Shown one piece after another: positions 22,060 through 33,912 of a stretch of 64,000 nt of DNA. The stretch is from NCBI GenBank assembly GCA_028641055.1, contig CM054062.1, positions 17,727,639 to 17,791,638 of the forward strand, given 5' to 3'. Within the stretch, counting starts at the first letter, position 1, and the number at the start of each line of letters is the position of its first letter. Made by a program: the position numbers and the translations under genes. The DNA is from Alopecurus myosuroides. Taxonomy: Eukaryota; Streptophyta; Magnoliopsida; Poales; Poaceae. Under the pieces are notes generated by a model. It worked only from the letters and a program-made list of their open reading frames with translations, ran no database searches and was not told where the DNA came from.

Positions 22060-25000
22060 CTTTATTTTTGAGGGGTAGAACAAGCTTTATTAATCAAAGA
22101 TATTGTACTTGATACAAAGATCGGCAGGTGGTTCTATGAGCCATAGCTGACGACCAACACTTTCAGAAAGACTAGAACGAGCTAAGTTATGGGCCTCCTG
22201 GTTTGAAGATCGGTTCTCGTGCACAAACGCCACTTCCCTGAACCTTGACTTCTCCAGTTTGATTTCATCGATGACCATGGAGTAAACCCCATGGTATGGT
22301 TTGCTGAGATTGTTGACGACTCCCAGGCAATCCGTCGCCACTGTAATCTTCTCCGGCTGTAGGTCTCGGGCCAAAGCCAATGCCTGTAACACCTGGGGTG
22401 TTACCTGTTTGTTTTGCTTGCATCATATGCATCACATTGCATTGCACCATGTTTGCATCACAACTGAAAATTTCAAAACAATTTAAACTTTCATCCTTGC
22501 TCAAAATTTCCAATTTCAAAATTTCAAACTAAACCACTCAATTGTTTTTTCACTGGTTGAATCTGTTTTAATCAACTTGCTTGTTAATAAAATGTTCCCT
22601 GTTATTAAAACCCTAGTGGCTAATTCAAAAATTCAAATCAAATCACTCATTAAATTGTTGGTTTTAATCAAACCATTAATTCACTCAATTAATTAAATCA
22701 CCTTCACTTTCAAATCAAATGCATCAAACAAGAACACTTTTGAACTTATAAACTTTAACAATCCAATCAACTATTTTCAATCAAATTAATCATAGGGGTT
22801 CCCCTATTCAAGGTTTGTTTTATTAAATGATCACTTAATTAAAATGCATCCAAATTTGAATTTCAAACAAACATCAATCAAATTTAAAGTTTTCTGAAAA
22901 CAAAACTTGGCTACTGTTTTCTTTAAAACTTAACTAGCTTAACTAATTTTTTTAACATTTTTATTAACCAAAATGTCATCTTTTTCTTCCCATTTCATTT
23001 GCTACAAAAAAAAAACAGGAGAATAGATTTAAAAAAATAAAATAAAATTGGCGCAGAGGGCAGTGGGCAGCCAGCCCACCATCCTCTCCTTACCTTTCGC
23101 GCGCGGCCCAGCCCAACTCAAGCTCGTACCGTTTCGCTCCTCTGTGCTTCCTCTTCCTCGCGTACGGCAGACAATCGGAGCCTCCACGTCGGCGGAAGGC
23201 ATCCATGGACGCCCCCCCGACGCCCAAGCTCCCTACAAAACCCCCTAGGGTTCCCTCCCTCGAACCCTAGACCCCCTATGCCTAGTCCTACCCTCTCCCC
23301 CCGCCGCGGCGCCTCCTTTTTCTTCTCTGCAACCGCGCGAGCTCGCCGTCCCAACTGCCTCACCGTCGACCCACCGTCACCAGTATCTCCGGGACCGTTC
23401 GAGGGTACCAGTAGCTGCTCCTCGACGCCCTTTTTTCCTCTGCCCCGGAGAAGTGGAGCCGAGTCACTCCAGGGCCTCGTCGACCTTCTCTTTTCCTCTC
23501 CGACCAGCCGTCATCGCCGCCGAAATTCGACGCCTTTGGTCGACCTCGAGCTGGACCAACATCTCCCCAATCCTCCAGGTGATCCTCTCGGCCGATTCCG
23601 GCCATCTCCCAACCCTTTCCCCTACTCCTTGTCGCCGCGCGTTTCTGAATCTTTGCTCGGTCCGCCATGGCCCTGTTACAGAGAAGCTCCAGTTCCGGGG
23701 GCGTGCAATCTGTTGCTCACCGTCAGCCCGCGTGGATGGGCTGGTCGCCTCGCAACCCCAGCAAGCCTGCTGACCCTTGCTGCACCTCGAGGTCGCACCA
23801 CGCGCGCGGATCGCCAGCAGCTGCGGTATTTTTCTCTGAACCCGACGACGAAAGCCTGCAGTTTTGGTTGCTGTCCAAAATTCAGTAAGCACTCGATGTC
23901 CACCTTATCTTCCGTCAGCCCGCTATGGTATCACAACCACACGATCAACGCACTGGTGCTGTTCCATCCGCGCGAGCAGCGCGTCCCGGGGTCGAATCCC
24001 GCGGGCGCAATTTTCCCCCCTTTTTGCAATTCCTTGCGCGCTAAGGAGCAGGCCCACCTGTAAGCCCCTCGTGTGCCACGTGGGCACAGTGAGCCACGGG
24101 GCCCCCCTGGCAGTGCCTGTGTAGCTGTTCCAGTGGGTGTAAAACGTTTTTTTAAAACTTTCTGTTTTCAAACTAGGTCCAAATAAATCACAGTTTGGCC
24201 CCTGTTTTCAAAACCATCATATCTTTTATTTTATAACACTAAAAACTGCAAATAAAATATGCACACTGATCTAAATTTAATTGTCTATCTTTTGGTAACT
24301 TTTGTTTCCTGTTTTGAATTTTCAAAATGCATTTAAAATTCAAATCTAAATAATTCAAATGTAAATTCATAAATTCCATAACTAAATCATTATTAATCCA
24401 ATAAATACAAATAAAATATGTTTTTCACACCATTTTGAATATTCTATTCAAATATAAAATTTGTTTCATTGTTTGAATAATTTAAATTGCCTAAATAATT
24501 TAATACTTGTTTAATTCATTTAAATTTGATAAAATCATAACTTGCTCAAAATAAAATAATTTTGAACATGCAAAATATGTTTTCAAACCATCAAAGTGTG
24601 AACTTTTCAAATGTGAGTTTGAAATTATATTTTGCACAAATAAAACTTCAATTAAATTCAAACTTGTTTCAAATCCATTTAAAACTTGTTTAATATTGTT
24701 TAATTCATAATTAAATTATCCTAATTCCAATTTCAATATTTGAAACATGTAATCCAACTAAAATTTGATGTTCTTTTCAAATATAAACTTTGTTAATTGT
24801 TTTGAACCCTTTAACTTGATGAAAACAACAATTGCTTGTGAGACATGTTTAAGTAACCAAACTTTCCACACTTAACCAATAATTTCCAAACTTGTTGAAC
24901 CTTATTTCAATTGGTTCTATCGTTGTTATTTTGCTGTTTTCCTCATCCATGCATCATGCTAATCCACCCTCACCTGTTGATTAGTTGGAAAACAAATCAT

Positions 25001-27905
25001 CTAACCATAATTCATGGGCTGTTCATATGCAACTCAAATTGCATATGGGTCCATTTAAATTTGTTTATCTTGTCAACTAGTTTATTCTGGTGCATCTTTA
25101 AATTGTCATGCATCCATATCTTGATCATGCTGGATCTTTTGCCGTAGTAGTAATTGTTGCATCCGGTGTTTGTTCGAGGTTCGTTGCTTCTTCACGGATA
25201 GGACGTTGAGATGATGTGAGCAACGACAAGTTCTACTACCTTGCGGGATCTCAGGCAAGTATACTCACTTGCTGCCAAATGGCTGCCTTTCATCACTTGT
25301 TACCGATACTTTCCGTTGTTCTTTTCTGCTAGCCTTAGTAGTAGTTGTTTCTGTTACGAACCTATCACATGAATCCTTTAAACCTGATAATGCTTCATCT
25401 CCCTTCCTACAACCCATTGTTTGAGCCAGTGTCTTACTAGCATGCTTAGGGTTGTTTTGCTCGAGTCTGTTACCCGTTACTTTCTGTTATTACTCTTTTA
25501 TGTTCTGGGGGCTCGATGGTTAATCAATCAATCATGCTACTGTTATTGTTTAATAATAAATTTGATGATAAGGCACCGGCAGGAGGCCCTTTGTGGTTTT
25601 GAGGCCTGCTAGTGTCGACCCTAATAGGAAAAGGGTCTTGTCTACTGATCCATGTTGAGCGCACTACCCGCATGTGGGAAGCGAGTATGGGCGCCCCCCT
25701 CAATTTGACTCGATTCGCATCTCGTCCAAATCGCCACATTTAGTTCGGGTGTTCCATTTGCTGCATGCATGATCTTGCGAGCCCTTGGTACCCGGGTGGA
25801 ACTTTCGTAGTCGGCATTTAAGGCGGCGTGGTCTTCCAGTGCTATGAGGGTCCCCTTTTCTTCGGGGGCTCGATTAGCCGTGCACGCACAACACGTGGTG
25901 CTTTGGGCCTGATGCGAAGAAGAGTTGAGTTGTGTAGAGTACCTCGCTTGGTGGGTTAGCTCCCCATCTGGCGGGTTATTCTTGCGTGTACGGCCAAATT
26001 GGTGCAACCCTGCAGGGATAATCTTCTCGAGAAGCCGTGTTTTCCGCGGTTATGGATTACTTGGTGAAAGTACTGGCTAACAAGTACTCAGGATAACTTA
26101 AACCTAATGATTAACAATCTTACACCCAATGATTATCAACTTGACTAGTAATAGGCTTAATGACACAACAATCTGAACCATCATTAATCCAAACTGTGTG
26201 AGTTATCCTTGGATTGCTTCTTCGGATAAGGGGCGAGATCCAGGATGGGTTTGTTTGGGTTTACTTTCAGTTGGTTACAATACTCGATCTTATCCTCTTT
26301 CTGTTAGCCGAAAGTGTTAGTATCTCTCTGTAGTTGGTTAGTGCAGCCTGCTGTCGCTTATTTGCAATAACCCCCTCCCTTTTCGTTGATCCCAAAGTAT
26401 TTGTATCTTGTGATGACTGGCTACGCCGGTATCTTGTGAGTATGGGTTTTATTCCACTTGCCAGTACTTAACCGTACTGACCCACGAATCTTTTTCGTGG
26501 CTGCATATTCAACATTGCAGTCAACAGGTTTGAAGTCTGACGACGTTAGCTTGGGAATCCCTCCGGCTTGGCCTGGGCAGGGATTGGACGCTCTCGGTTA
26601 TCTTCAGGACTCTTAGTCCAAATTTGGATCTTGTCCGTAGCCGGACGCTATGTTGTTTCTTCCGCTGTTATTTGGATCTTTGTAATGTATCAGTTGTAAC
26701 CCTGGCTCGTTTGAGTCATCTGGTATCTATCTGTTTCTGTTGTAATTGTAGATTATTCGTGAACTGTTGTAATGTTATCACAAGTGGCAACCTGGAATCG
26801 GTTATTATGTGGATTTTGGCGGGAATGCTGAAATCTTCATAGTGCCCGACCTCGGGGCGTCACAATGCCTCTCTGCATGCGATGGCTTCAAGCGTCGAAG
26901 GTTCCGAGATACCAGCAATAGTCAGGGTCGAGGCCCCCATGAAATCACCCCTTTCGTTTCTGCATATGGTGCTTACTGCGCCTCCTGCTCCCAGTTTCCA
27001 GACCGCAGCATCAACATTAATTTTGGCGCCACCACCTTGTGGTGGTATCCATCGTGGCCGAGGTTGCTGCAACCCTCCATGATACGGAGCCCTCTCTGAG
27101 GTCGTGATCGAGAGGTCTTGGAGGAACCTCTGAATGAACAAATGTGTCGTCAAGGGACTTTGGTACTCAGCCTCGAAGACAATCTTCCTTCTGGCATACC
27201 AAATGGCCCACAAAGTGACAGCCACCCTAGCGAAATCATCCCGGGAAAGGGTCTCCATCATCACAAAAATCCACTCCTTCGATGACGATTCCGCGTGTGC
27301 TGCCATGTGCTCGACAAGCTCCTCATCTGCCAGTGCCCATACGCAATGAGCAATGGTGCAGTTTAAGAGCGAATGTCGCCACGAGTCCTCCGCCCCGCAT
27401 ATAGCACATGAGTTAGACTCAGACATGTGCCTGTTGAAACGGACATCCCCAGTTGGTAATCATACCCTGGCTAATCTTCACAAGAAAACGCGCAGTTTGG
27501 AAGGAACCTGCACTTTCCAGAGGCGCTGCCAGTTCTTGCCCTCCCTGTCGGAGTTGGAGTTTGCTGCTCGGCTCAGGAGCCAATCCTCTCTTCTTGCCTG
27601 AGTATGTACAAGGAGCCGATACATCGACCTGACTGTCAGAATACCTGTCTTTTCATAATGCCAGCACCAAAAATCATCCATTCTTCTGGTGCTTAACGGA
27701 ATATTACGGATTACCTCCGCGTGAAGCACTTCCTCCTTCCACGTCGCTGATGTTTCATCAATCAGGGAGGACACAAATTCCGGCGACTTTAATCGAGCTA
27801 TTTGTTGATCCACCTTGTTTCTCCTGGTTCGATGAAAGCGGCCTGGGCCTCGACGCTGCATGTATGTGTTGAGCAAGCTCTTTAAAAGCAACGCCGATAG
27901 ATTTC
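22060..27905 (-). pseudogene. 5'-truncated LINE (ORF2 end), split by a solo LTR
   Basis: Read on the minus strand, one frame runs from 27,891 to 26,870 and, after the inserted LTR, from 22,384 to 22,090. It covers a zf-RVT module (WQRLWKVQVPSKLRV, then CAICG and a HSLLNC motif) followed by an RNase H-like RVT_3 domain (KINVDAAVWKLG; EAIAC; ATDCLG; SSNQEAHNLAR). This order is typical of the C-terminal end of plant L1-type LINE ORF2. The reverse transcriptase and everything upstream are missing, as expected from 5' truncation. Two in-frame stops lie in the zinc region (plus-strand positions 27,478-27,480 and 27,460-27,462). The 3' tail near 22,060-22,090 contains aataaag but no long poly(A). 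Not functional. Confidence 0.85.
22385..26864 (+). mobile_element. 4.48-kb solo LTR (Gypsy-type) with 5-bp target duplication
   Basis: It begins tgtaacacctggggtgttac and ends ggggcgtcaca, with atgcc immediately on both sides (22,380-22,384 and 26,865-26,869). It lies inside the LINE RNase H coding frame, and there is no internal retroelement sequence, so it is a solo LTR left by recombination between two LTRs. Composition is mosaic: an AT-rich first part, a GC-rich 1.1-kb block at 23,050-24,150 with long but meaningless open frames (up to 261 codons), another AT-rich block, then a mixed end. Length and terminus resemble the very long LTRs of Triticeae Sukkula-type elements; the family name is a suggestion only. 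Confidence 0.88.
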
Positions 27906-27908
27906 TTA

Positions 27909-28505
27909 GAGCATTTTCAACGCGTCGACGTACTTGGTCCGCACACGCTCAGTTAGTTCTGAAGGGGGCGAAAACACGACCCAACACACGTGATCAATTT
28001 AGAATTTTCGGATGTTTATCCGTTTTTCTGTCCGTTTCGATCGTTTCTATCCATTCTCGGTCCAAATTTGGGGTGGATTTGGGTCACCGCAGACGCGTGC
28101 GAAACAGCCTCGTGTCATATCTCTAGCCCGCATGTCATCCCCTCCCAATGGCAATCATCCTCATTTAATGTGGGCGATGGAGTTCTTTATATGGCCACCG
28201 ACGAGCCAAACCTTAGCTCCATCCAAACCCTAGCCCCGGCCTTCATCTTCCAACCATGGCCGCCACCCAAAACCCTAGATCTAGCGGCCGGAATGGATCC
28301 CAGCAAGACCTCCTCGATGAGATCGACCGCGCGCGGCATAGCTCGAGTACGCGGTACCGCGACAACTTCTCTCGGCGCATGGCGACGAGCCCGGCGTGGG
28401 CCAGACTCATCCCGCAGACGCCGCGCCACGGGGATGCCGAAGCAGATGCGCCGAACCTTGTTGGAGGCGTACATGGATGATGAGGCTCGCTCAGAGGAGG
28501 TGATG
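27909..28505 (+). mobile_element. Left end of a Harbinger-like DNA transposon fragment
   Basis: gagcattttcaacgcg follows tta at 27,906-27,908. The next 350 bp (words such as 'ctgtccgtttcgat', 'ccaaatttgggg', 'gggtcaccgc', 'tttaatgtgggcgatgg') resemble the end of a common Triticeae PIF/Harbinger family, from memory. After 28,256 several frames are open (a 74-codon frame starts at the ATG in aaccatggccgcc) and may be remains of an accessory protein. No right end with an inverse ctctccaac terminus is present, so the element is truncated where the next repeat begins. Confidence 0.45.
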
Positions 28506-29090
28506 GGATGTAAACACACGTTTGTTGGGAGACCCCAAGAGGAAGGTATGAACAGTACAACAACAAATTTTCCCTCAGTAAGAAACCAACGTTTAATCGG
28601 ATCAGTAGGAGAAAGAAATAATTTCTGAAGGTTGATGACAACTGATGTTGGCAGGGCGCACTACGAGGCTCAGCAGCAACGTGGAATCTGCACACAACAC
28701 AACCAAGATACTTTGCCCCAACGAAACAGTGAGGTTGTCAATCTCACCGGTTTTGCTAACACAAAAAAATTAGATGTATTATATGGAAAATGATGTATGA
28801 TTGCAGTTAATGAAAAGAAAAACAATGTTTGAAGTGGTTGTATTATCAGTGTAAAAGAATGGACCGGGGTCCACACTCACTAGTGACGTCTCTCCAAAAC
28901 AGATAGATAACATGTTGGGTAAACAAATTACAGTCGGGCAATTGACAGAAATAAAGGCTGCACCATAGTGCATATGTAAGACATGATGATTACTATGAGA
29001 TTGATGCGGGATTACAACATAATTCATAGACAGTTATCCAACTACATCTATGACTAATAATCCTCCCTCAGAACGTAATCCAAGCAGACT
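28506..29090. repeat. Dispersed Triticeae-type repeat fragment, unclassified
   Basis: The string of words gggagaccccaagaggaagg, ccctcagtaagaaaccaa, tttgccccaacgaaacagtg, aatggaccggggtccaca and gggcaattgacag, in this order, is familiar from many Triticeae genomic clones. I cannot name the element. It carries no open frame of note and acted as the target for retrotransposon A. Confidence 0.5.
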
Positions 29091-29100
29091 AACGAGGGGA

Positions 29101-29581
29101 TGACTCCAGGACCTGTCGAGTGAGCCTACCTGGTCTAAGGCCCAACACTGAAGCCCAGCGCAAAGGACTACCCCGTGGCTCTAGAAGTCCCAACAGCGTC
29201 CCACCCGCAAGACTTGCGGGGCAAGATGGAAAGCTTCCACCGACTAGAGCTAGGGTTTGTAACCCCCTCGGGTACGGCTTGAGACCCGGCCATCTATTTA
29301 AAGGTTGGGAGAGCAACCCGAGGGGGACATCGAATCTTAATTTTTTACCACCATAGCCTTAGCTCGAGGTCCAATCTCTCGGCAAGCGCGTACCCCATTG
29401 TAACCAATCCACATAATATAAAGACAAACAAGCAGGAGTAAGGGTTTTACCTCTATGAGGGCCCCGTACCTAGGTAAATCGTGCCCCCTGTTAACCGACG
29501 TTGTCACCTGCGCTTACTTCGTTCTCCTACTCGAAACCCTATCGGATCATCCGAGAGATTTGTTGACATGCATAATCGACA
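29101..29581 (+). repeat. 5' LTR of element A
   Basis: The right boundary is firm: the sequence ends ...ataatcgaca, followed by at and the primer site. The left boundary at tgactccagg is my best guess from where the preceding repeat stops, because the other LTR is absent. It contains a TATA-like tatttaaa at 29,295-29,302. The later segment (ggagtaagggttttacctc, gagggcccc, ctaggtaaatcgtg) resembles the R-U5 part of grass Tat LTRs. Confidence 0.65.
29295..29302 (+). promoter_or_regulatory. TATA-like box in LTR A
   Basis: tatttaaa lies about 290 bases before the primer-binding site, the usual place for the LTR promoter that starts the genomic RNA. Confidence 0.5.
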
Positions 29582-29583
29582 AT

Positions 29584-29601
29584 TGGCGCCGTCTGTGGGA
29601 A
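29584..29601 (+). other. Primer-binding site of element A
   Basis: tggcgccgtctgtgggaa sits two bases after the LTR end. The first nine bases agree with the 3' acceptor end of plant tRNA-Asp as I remember it, a primer often used by Tat elements. The rest matches less well. Confidence 0.65.
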
Positions 29602-29785
29602 CGGCAGGTGCTGGATCCACGGCAGGCGCTGGATCCACGACATCATCGGTCTCATCTTCACTGAGCTTCAACTGGAGCCTAGAGACCTCAGCTCCTTCGC
29701 GCCAAGCTGCTTCGGGTCGTTCATCTACAGGCCCCACTCGCCGGAATCTCGCCCGGCGTTCAGCGGACTCCAGGAAGGCGTCAAC

Positions 29786-31995
29786 ATGACGTTCGGCGAT
29801 CTCCGCTTCCGCGCCAGCAAGGAGAGAATCTTACGCTTCCCTGACCAAACTGAGCTTGATGCATCAGATTCTGAATCCATCTCGAGCCCGACAATCCCGG
29901 AATCACCACTTAGCGACACCGGCGCAACTCGAAGTTCAGTGGTGGCTCCATCCGCTGCAACACGCGCGTCTTCCACACTATCGCGACTTAGGAACCCTCC
30001 AAACTTAGCGAGGATTACTGTCCAATGCCAAAGACATACGAGCCATATCTGGCCCACGTCTACATGGCAGATCTAGTTGAAGAACCCGCCGAAACAGAGG
30101 CCAGCCTCGCGGCACGGCAGCAGATTAATGTTTTGCGAGACGCCTGGGTCAAAGCGAAGACAGCGGTACAGACGGGCCACCCGATAGAACCCGGATCTTC
30201 CCAGGAAGATCTGGTCGAGTTACGCAAACACGCGGCGGAAGCTTCGAGTGCGTGCCGTGCCGCACTATCCAGGACCCCCTCAACGAGGAACCAGCCCGTC
30301 AGGAAGGGAAAGTACGTCTCAAAGACCGTTCACATGGACCAAGGGTCTCTCAGCGAGATTAGCAAAACCATCGACACCTCCCTCATGCACGTGGACGACG
30401 AGGGCAACGTGCACCCGACGACTCCTGCCACCGCAGTCCTGGCCGCCGCCACCTATCTACAGGCAAACCAGCCGCCAGAAAACGACCCCCACGTAGAGCA
30501 ACATCGCCAAGTCCAAAAAGGGCTAGGCATGGCTGGCGCAGCCATCGCCGCCCAGACTCGCAAAAACGCGACAACCCCTGAAGTTGATAAAACGCCTCGA
30601 GTGGAAAGAACACCCCGCAGACGGGGGAGTATGCCACCGAGAAGAGGAGACAGGGGATCACCTCACCGTCCCAGGCGCAAAGAAGCGAGACACCGAGGCG
30701 ACAGCCCGCGCAACGATGACGACAACCCGCGACATCGTGACAATAGCCCACAACACCATGGAAGTCGCTCGCGACATCGCAGCAGGGAACCACGGGAGGA
30801 AGATAATCGCGACCGAGCCCAATACGACGCGCGTGGGGACATTGTACAAAGTAAGGTCGATAAGGCGCGCGCGCGTAGAAACCGCGCCCGATCGTTATCC
30901 ACCTCCTCTGACGAGGACGCGTGCGGCGCGATGTGCTTCAGCAGTAGTACCCGCGAGGCACCGATGCCAAAGAGATTCAAACTCACGACGGAAGTCCCGA
31001 AATATGACGGCTCGCAGGAACCCAAGACTTGGCTGTCAGACTATCTGGCCGCGGTGAAATGCCAGCGCGGGAACAAAATTACGGCCATGCAGTACCTAAA
31101 CCTGCACCTTGTCGGCGCAGCCCAGAGCTGGCTCGAAGGAAGACCACGCGCGTATTACAGATCCTGGGACGATCGCACTTGCAACTTCGAGAAGAATTTC
31201 GAGGCAACATACAAGCGGCCAGCGGCTATCGAGGAACTGCGAGCCTGCAGGCAGAAAAGCGGCGAATCTACCCACGAGTACATCCAGAGATGAACCATGC
31301 TCAAAAACACGGTGGTGAACATATCAGAGGAAATAGCAGTCGAGGCTATCACCAAGGGCGCTCGACGCGCGGCCTTCCGAGAAGAACTGGGGCGATCTGC
31401 ACCCAAATCAATCGGTGAATTAATGGTGATAGCAGACAGATGGGCGAATGGCGAAGAGTCCTTACGCAGCGAGAAAGCTTCCTCGCCTGCGCAAGACGAG
31501 GATCACAACGGCGACCGCCGGAGGAGGAAGAGGCGGCACTACGATCAAGATGACCAATCGGAGATGGTAGCGGCTGAATTCACAAGAAACCGCGACAACG
31601 GATCCCGTGGGAATCGCGAGTGTAAGCCAAAACCAGACGACAAAACGCCCGAGGAAGACCTCGACGGATACTGCTCCTTGCACATGTTCACGGATAAACG
31701 AACATGCAATCTCAAGGCCACTCACCTCCTCAAGGATTGCCGAAAGTTCCAAGACATCCATGAGGCGTATACAAAGAAGCATGGGATGGCAATAAACCAA
31801 GGATACCCGCAACTGCCGGGAGGAGCCGTTGCGAACCACCCGCCGCCCCTACCTCCACCCTCTGGACACCACAACATGGCTCTAGGCGCCCTTTCTGCAC
31901 CAGCTAATCCAACCGTGGTAAATCAAGGAGGCAACGGCTACCCAAACCCCCACGGGCTCCTAGGCATGATACAGAAGATCTGCCCGACCCGATGA
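29786..31995 (+). pseudogene. gag: gag of element A, first copy, broken
   Basis: Encodes the capsid polyprotein of the retroelement. The frame starting at 29,786 (MTFGDLRFRASKERIL) overlaps a second frame that begins near 29,992, so one indel lies in 29,992-30,076. The long second frame has an arginine/serine/histidine-rich linker (about 30,600-30,900), then the Retrotrans_gag domain (KYDGSQEPKTWLSDYL; QSWLEGRPRAYYRSWDD; ESTHEYIQR). A TGA at 31,291-31,293 replaces a tryptophan present in the second copy. The frame then continues to a TGA at 31,993-31,995, where copy 2 has CGA. A weak zinc-knuckle-like region (YCSLHMFTDKRTC) follows. From 31,067 onward this copy differs by about 8.5% from the second copy. 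Confidence 0.85.
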
Positions 31996-32025
31996 GTTCA
32001 AAAGACGAACACTCACCACGTTAAC

Positions 32026-32757
32026 ATGGCGGTGCAAGCACCACCGTCCAAGGTTGAATACATTAAGATGTTCGAGCACCCGATAACCTTCTCACGAGAA
32101 GACCATCCTCCACGGGTGTATCGACCAGGGCACGCGACGCTCGTCATCCAGGCGCAAATAGGCAACTACGACCTAGCCAGGGTGTTCATGGATTGTGGCA
32201 GCGGAATAAACATCACATACGTGGATACCCTTCGTAAAATGAACAAGAACTTGGAGGGACTCGCAGAATCAGAAACATCCTTCCACGGGATAGTACCGGT
32301 TAAAGCGGTCCGACCACTCGGAACAATCAACTTGGAGGTAATACTCGGAGAACCGCGCAATTACAGGAGAGAATTCTTGGACTTCGTGGTAGTCGACTGG
32401 CCATCGCAGTACCACGCCATTCTCGGCCGAGCAGCGTTCGCGAGATTCATGGCAGTACCCTACTACGCCTACCTCAAGTTAAAACTACCAGGAGAATACG
32501 GCACGATCACCGTAAACGGATACTTCCAAAAGTCATACAAGTGCGACAACGATTTCCACGAAATCGCAAAATCTTTCGGGATGCAAGAAGAGTTGGAAGA
32601 GCTGGCAAAAACCACGGACAACTCCGTGATGCCGCTAACCAAGAAAAATGCTCCAGACCTCGAGTTTAGCTCCAATAGCGACACTCAAAAGCATCAAGTC
32701 CACCCAACAGATTCCGTGAAGACGGCGATCGTGTCAACTACCCTGTCATCCGCATAG
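32026..32757 (+). pseudogene. pol: Aspartic protease region of element A, first copy
   Basis: This piece of the polyprotein is in the same frame as gag and reverse transcriptase. It holds the retropepsin-like fold, LVIQAQIGNYDLARVFMDCG followed by SGINITYVDTL, with the catalytic aspartate codon at 32,191. The active-site triplet is D-C-G; typical retropepsins have D-S/T-G, and Tat proteases in my memory often have D-G-G. So the changed middle residue may be lineage-specific or decay. A later YHAILGRAAFARF motif is the usual second half. The frame ends at a TAG (32,755-32,757), and a second TAG follows at 32,791-32,793 before the reverse transcriptase. In the intact ancestor these would be internal codons. 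Confidence 0.82.
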
Positions 32758-32820
32758 GAAAGCGCGATCGTCGAACTCCTCCGTGAGTACTAGGAGATTT
32801 TCGCTTGGCAACCATCCGAT

Positions 32821-33912
32821 ATGCCAAGGATACCCAGAGAGTTCGCCGAGCACTCATTAGAAGTATTCAAAGATGCAAAGCCAGTCAAACAAACCACTAG
32901 ATGCTTCTCCGAGCCAAAGCAGCAAGCACTCGGAGAAGAAGTGAATAGACTCCTAGCCGCCAAGTTCATCAGGGAGATCAAGATTTCCACCTGGTTAGCA
33001 AACCCGGTGTTGGTCCCGAAGAAAAACACAGACACCCTTCGCGTGTGCATCGACTACACGTCGCTGAACAAACACTTCCCCAAGGATAACTTCCTGCTCC
33101 CGCGGATTGACCAGATTATCGACTCCACAGCAGGCTGTCAGCGCCTCTCCTTCCTAGATGCTTACTCTGGTTATAATCAGATCAGGATAAAACATGAAGA
33201 CGAGGAGAAGACAACATTCATCACACCACACAGTGTCTACTGCTACACGATAATGCCTTTCGGGCTAAAAAACGCAGGCGCAACATATCAATGCTGCATG
33301 CAAAAATGCCTCGCCAAGCTCATTGGCAAGAACGTACAAGTGTACGTTGACGATATCGTCATAAAGACTCGGGTGGAGGACACACTCCTCGAGGACATAA
33401 GGGAAATATTTGAAGCCCTCAACGCATATAGAATCAAGCTCAACTCGACGAAATGCGTCTTCGGCGTGCCCACCGGCCAGTTGCTCGGCTATCTAGTCTC
33501 AGCTCGAGGAATAGAAGCAAATCCAGAGAAGATTCAAGCAATCTTGACAATGAAAGAGCCAACAAATATCCACGCAGTCCAACAGCTGGCAGGGCGACTG
33601 GCAGCCCTCAGCAGGTTTATCGCAAGATTGGGCGAGCAGGCGCTCCCCTTCTACAAACTGCTGAAGAAAACGGATAAGTTCGAGTGGACGCAAGAAGCAA
33701 AAAAGGCGTTCGTCGACTTGAAAAGAATGTTGCAGAGCAGCCGCATACTGGCAACACTGCAGGAAAGGGAACCTCTCTACCTTTACGTGGCCGCAACTAA
33801 TCAAGTGGTCAGTATAGTAATAGTGGTCGAGCGGCCAGAGGACGGAAAAGCATACGGTGCTCAGAGACCAGTATACTACCTCAGCGAGGTACTTTCGCCA
33901 TGCAAACAATGA
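32821..33912 (+). pseudogene. pol: Reverse transcriptase and start of RNase H, element A, first copy
   Basis: Copies the element RNA into DNA in the virus-like particle. The 363-codon open stretch begins before the RT fingers (VNRLLAAKFIREIKIS). It includes VPKKNTDTLRVCIDYTSLN, LSFLDAYSGYNQI, FGLKNAGATYQ and the catalytic YVDD at 33,343-33,354, then LGYLVSARGIEANP and the connection to RNase H (FEWTQEAKKAFVDLKRM). All key RT motifs are present. The frame stops at a TGA (33,910-33,912) within RNase H, where CGA is expected. The copy at 59,761-60,852 encodes an identical protein. Confidence 0.92.

Noticed and set aside
23278..24063. 261-codon open frame, present identically in both duplicated copies
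   Set aside because: It falls in the GC-rich block of the solo LTR, has low-complexity proline/serine/arginine composition and no domain, and overlaps other frames on both strands.
27990..28628. 212-codon open frame near the LINE fragment
   Set aside because: It crosses the border between the Harbinger-like end and the next repeat, so it is a composite of two unrelated elements.
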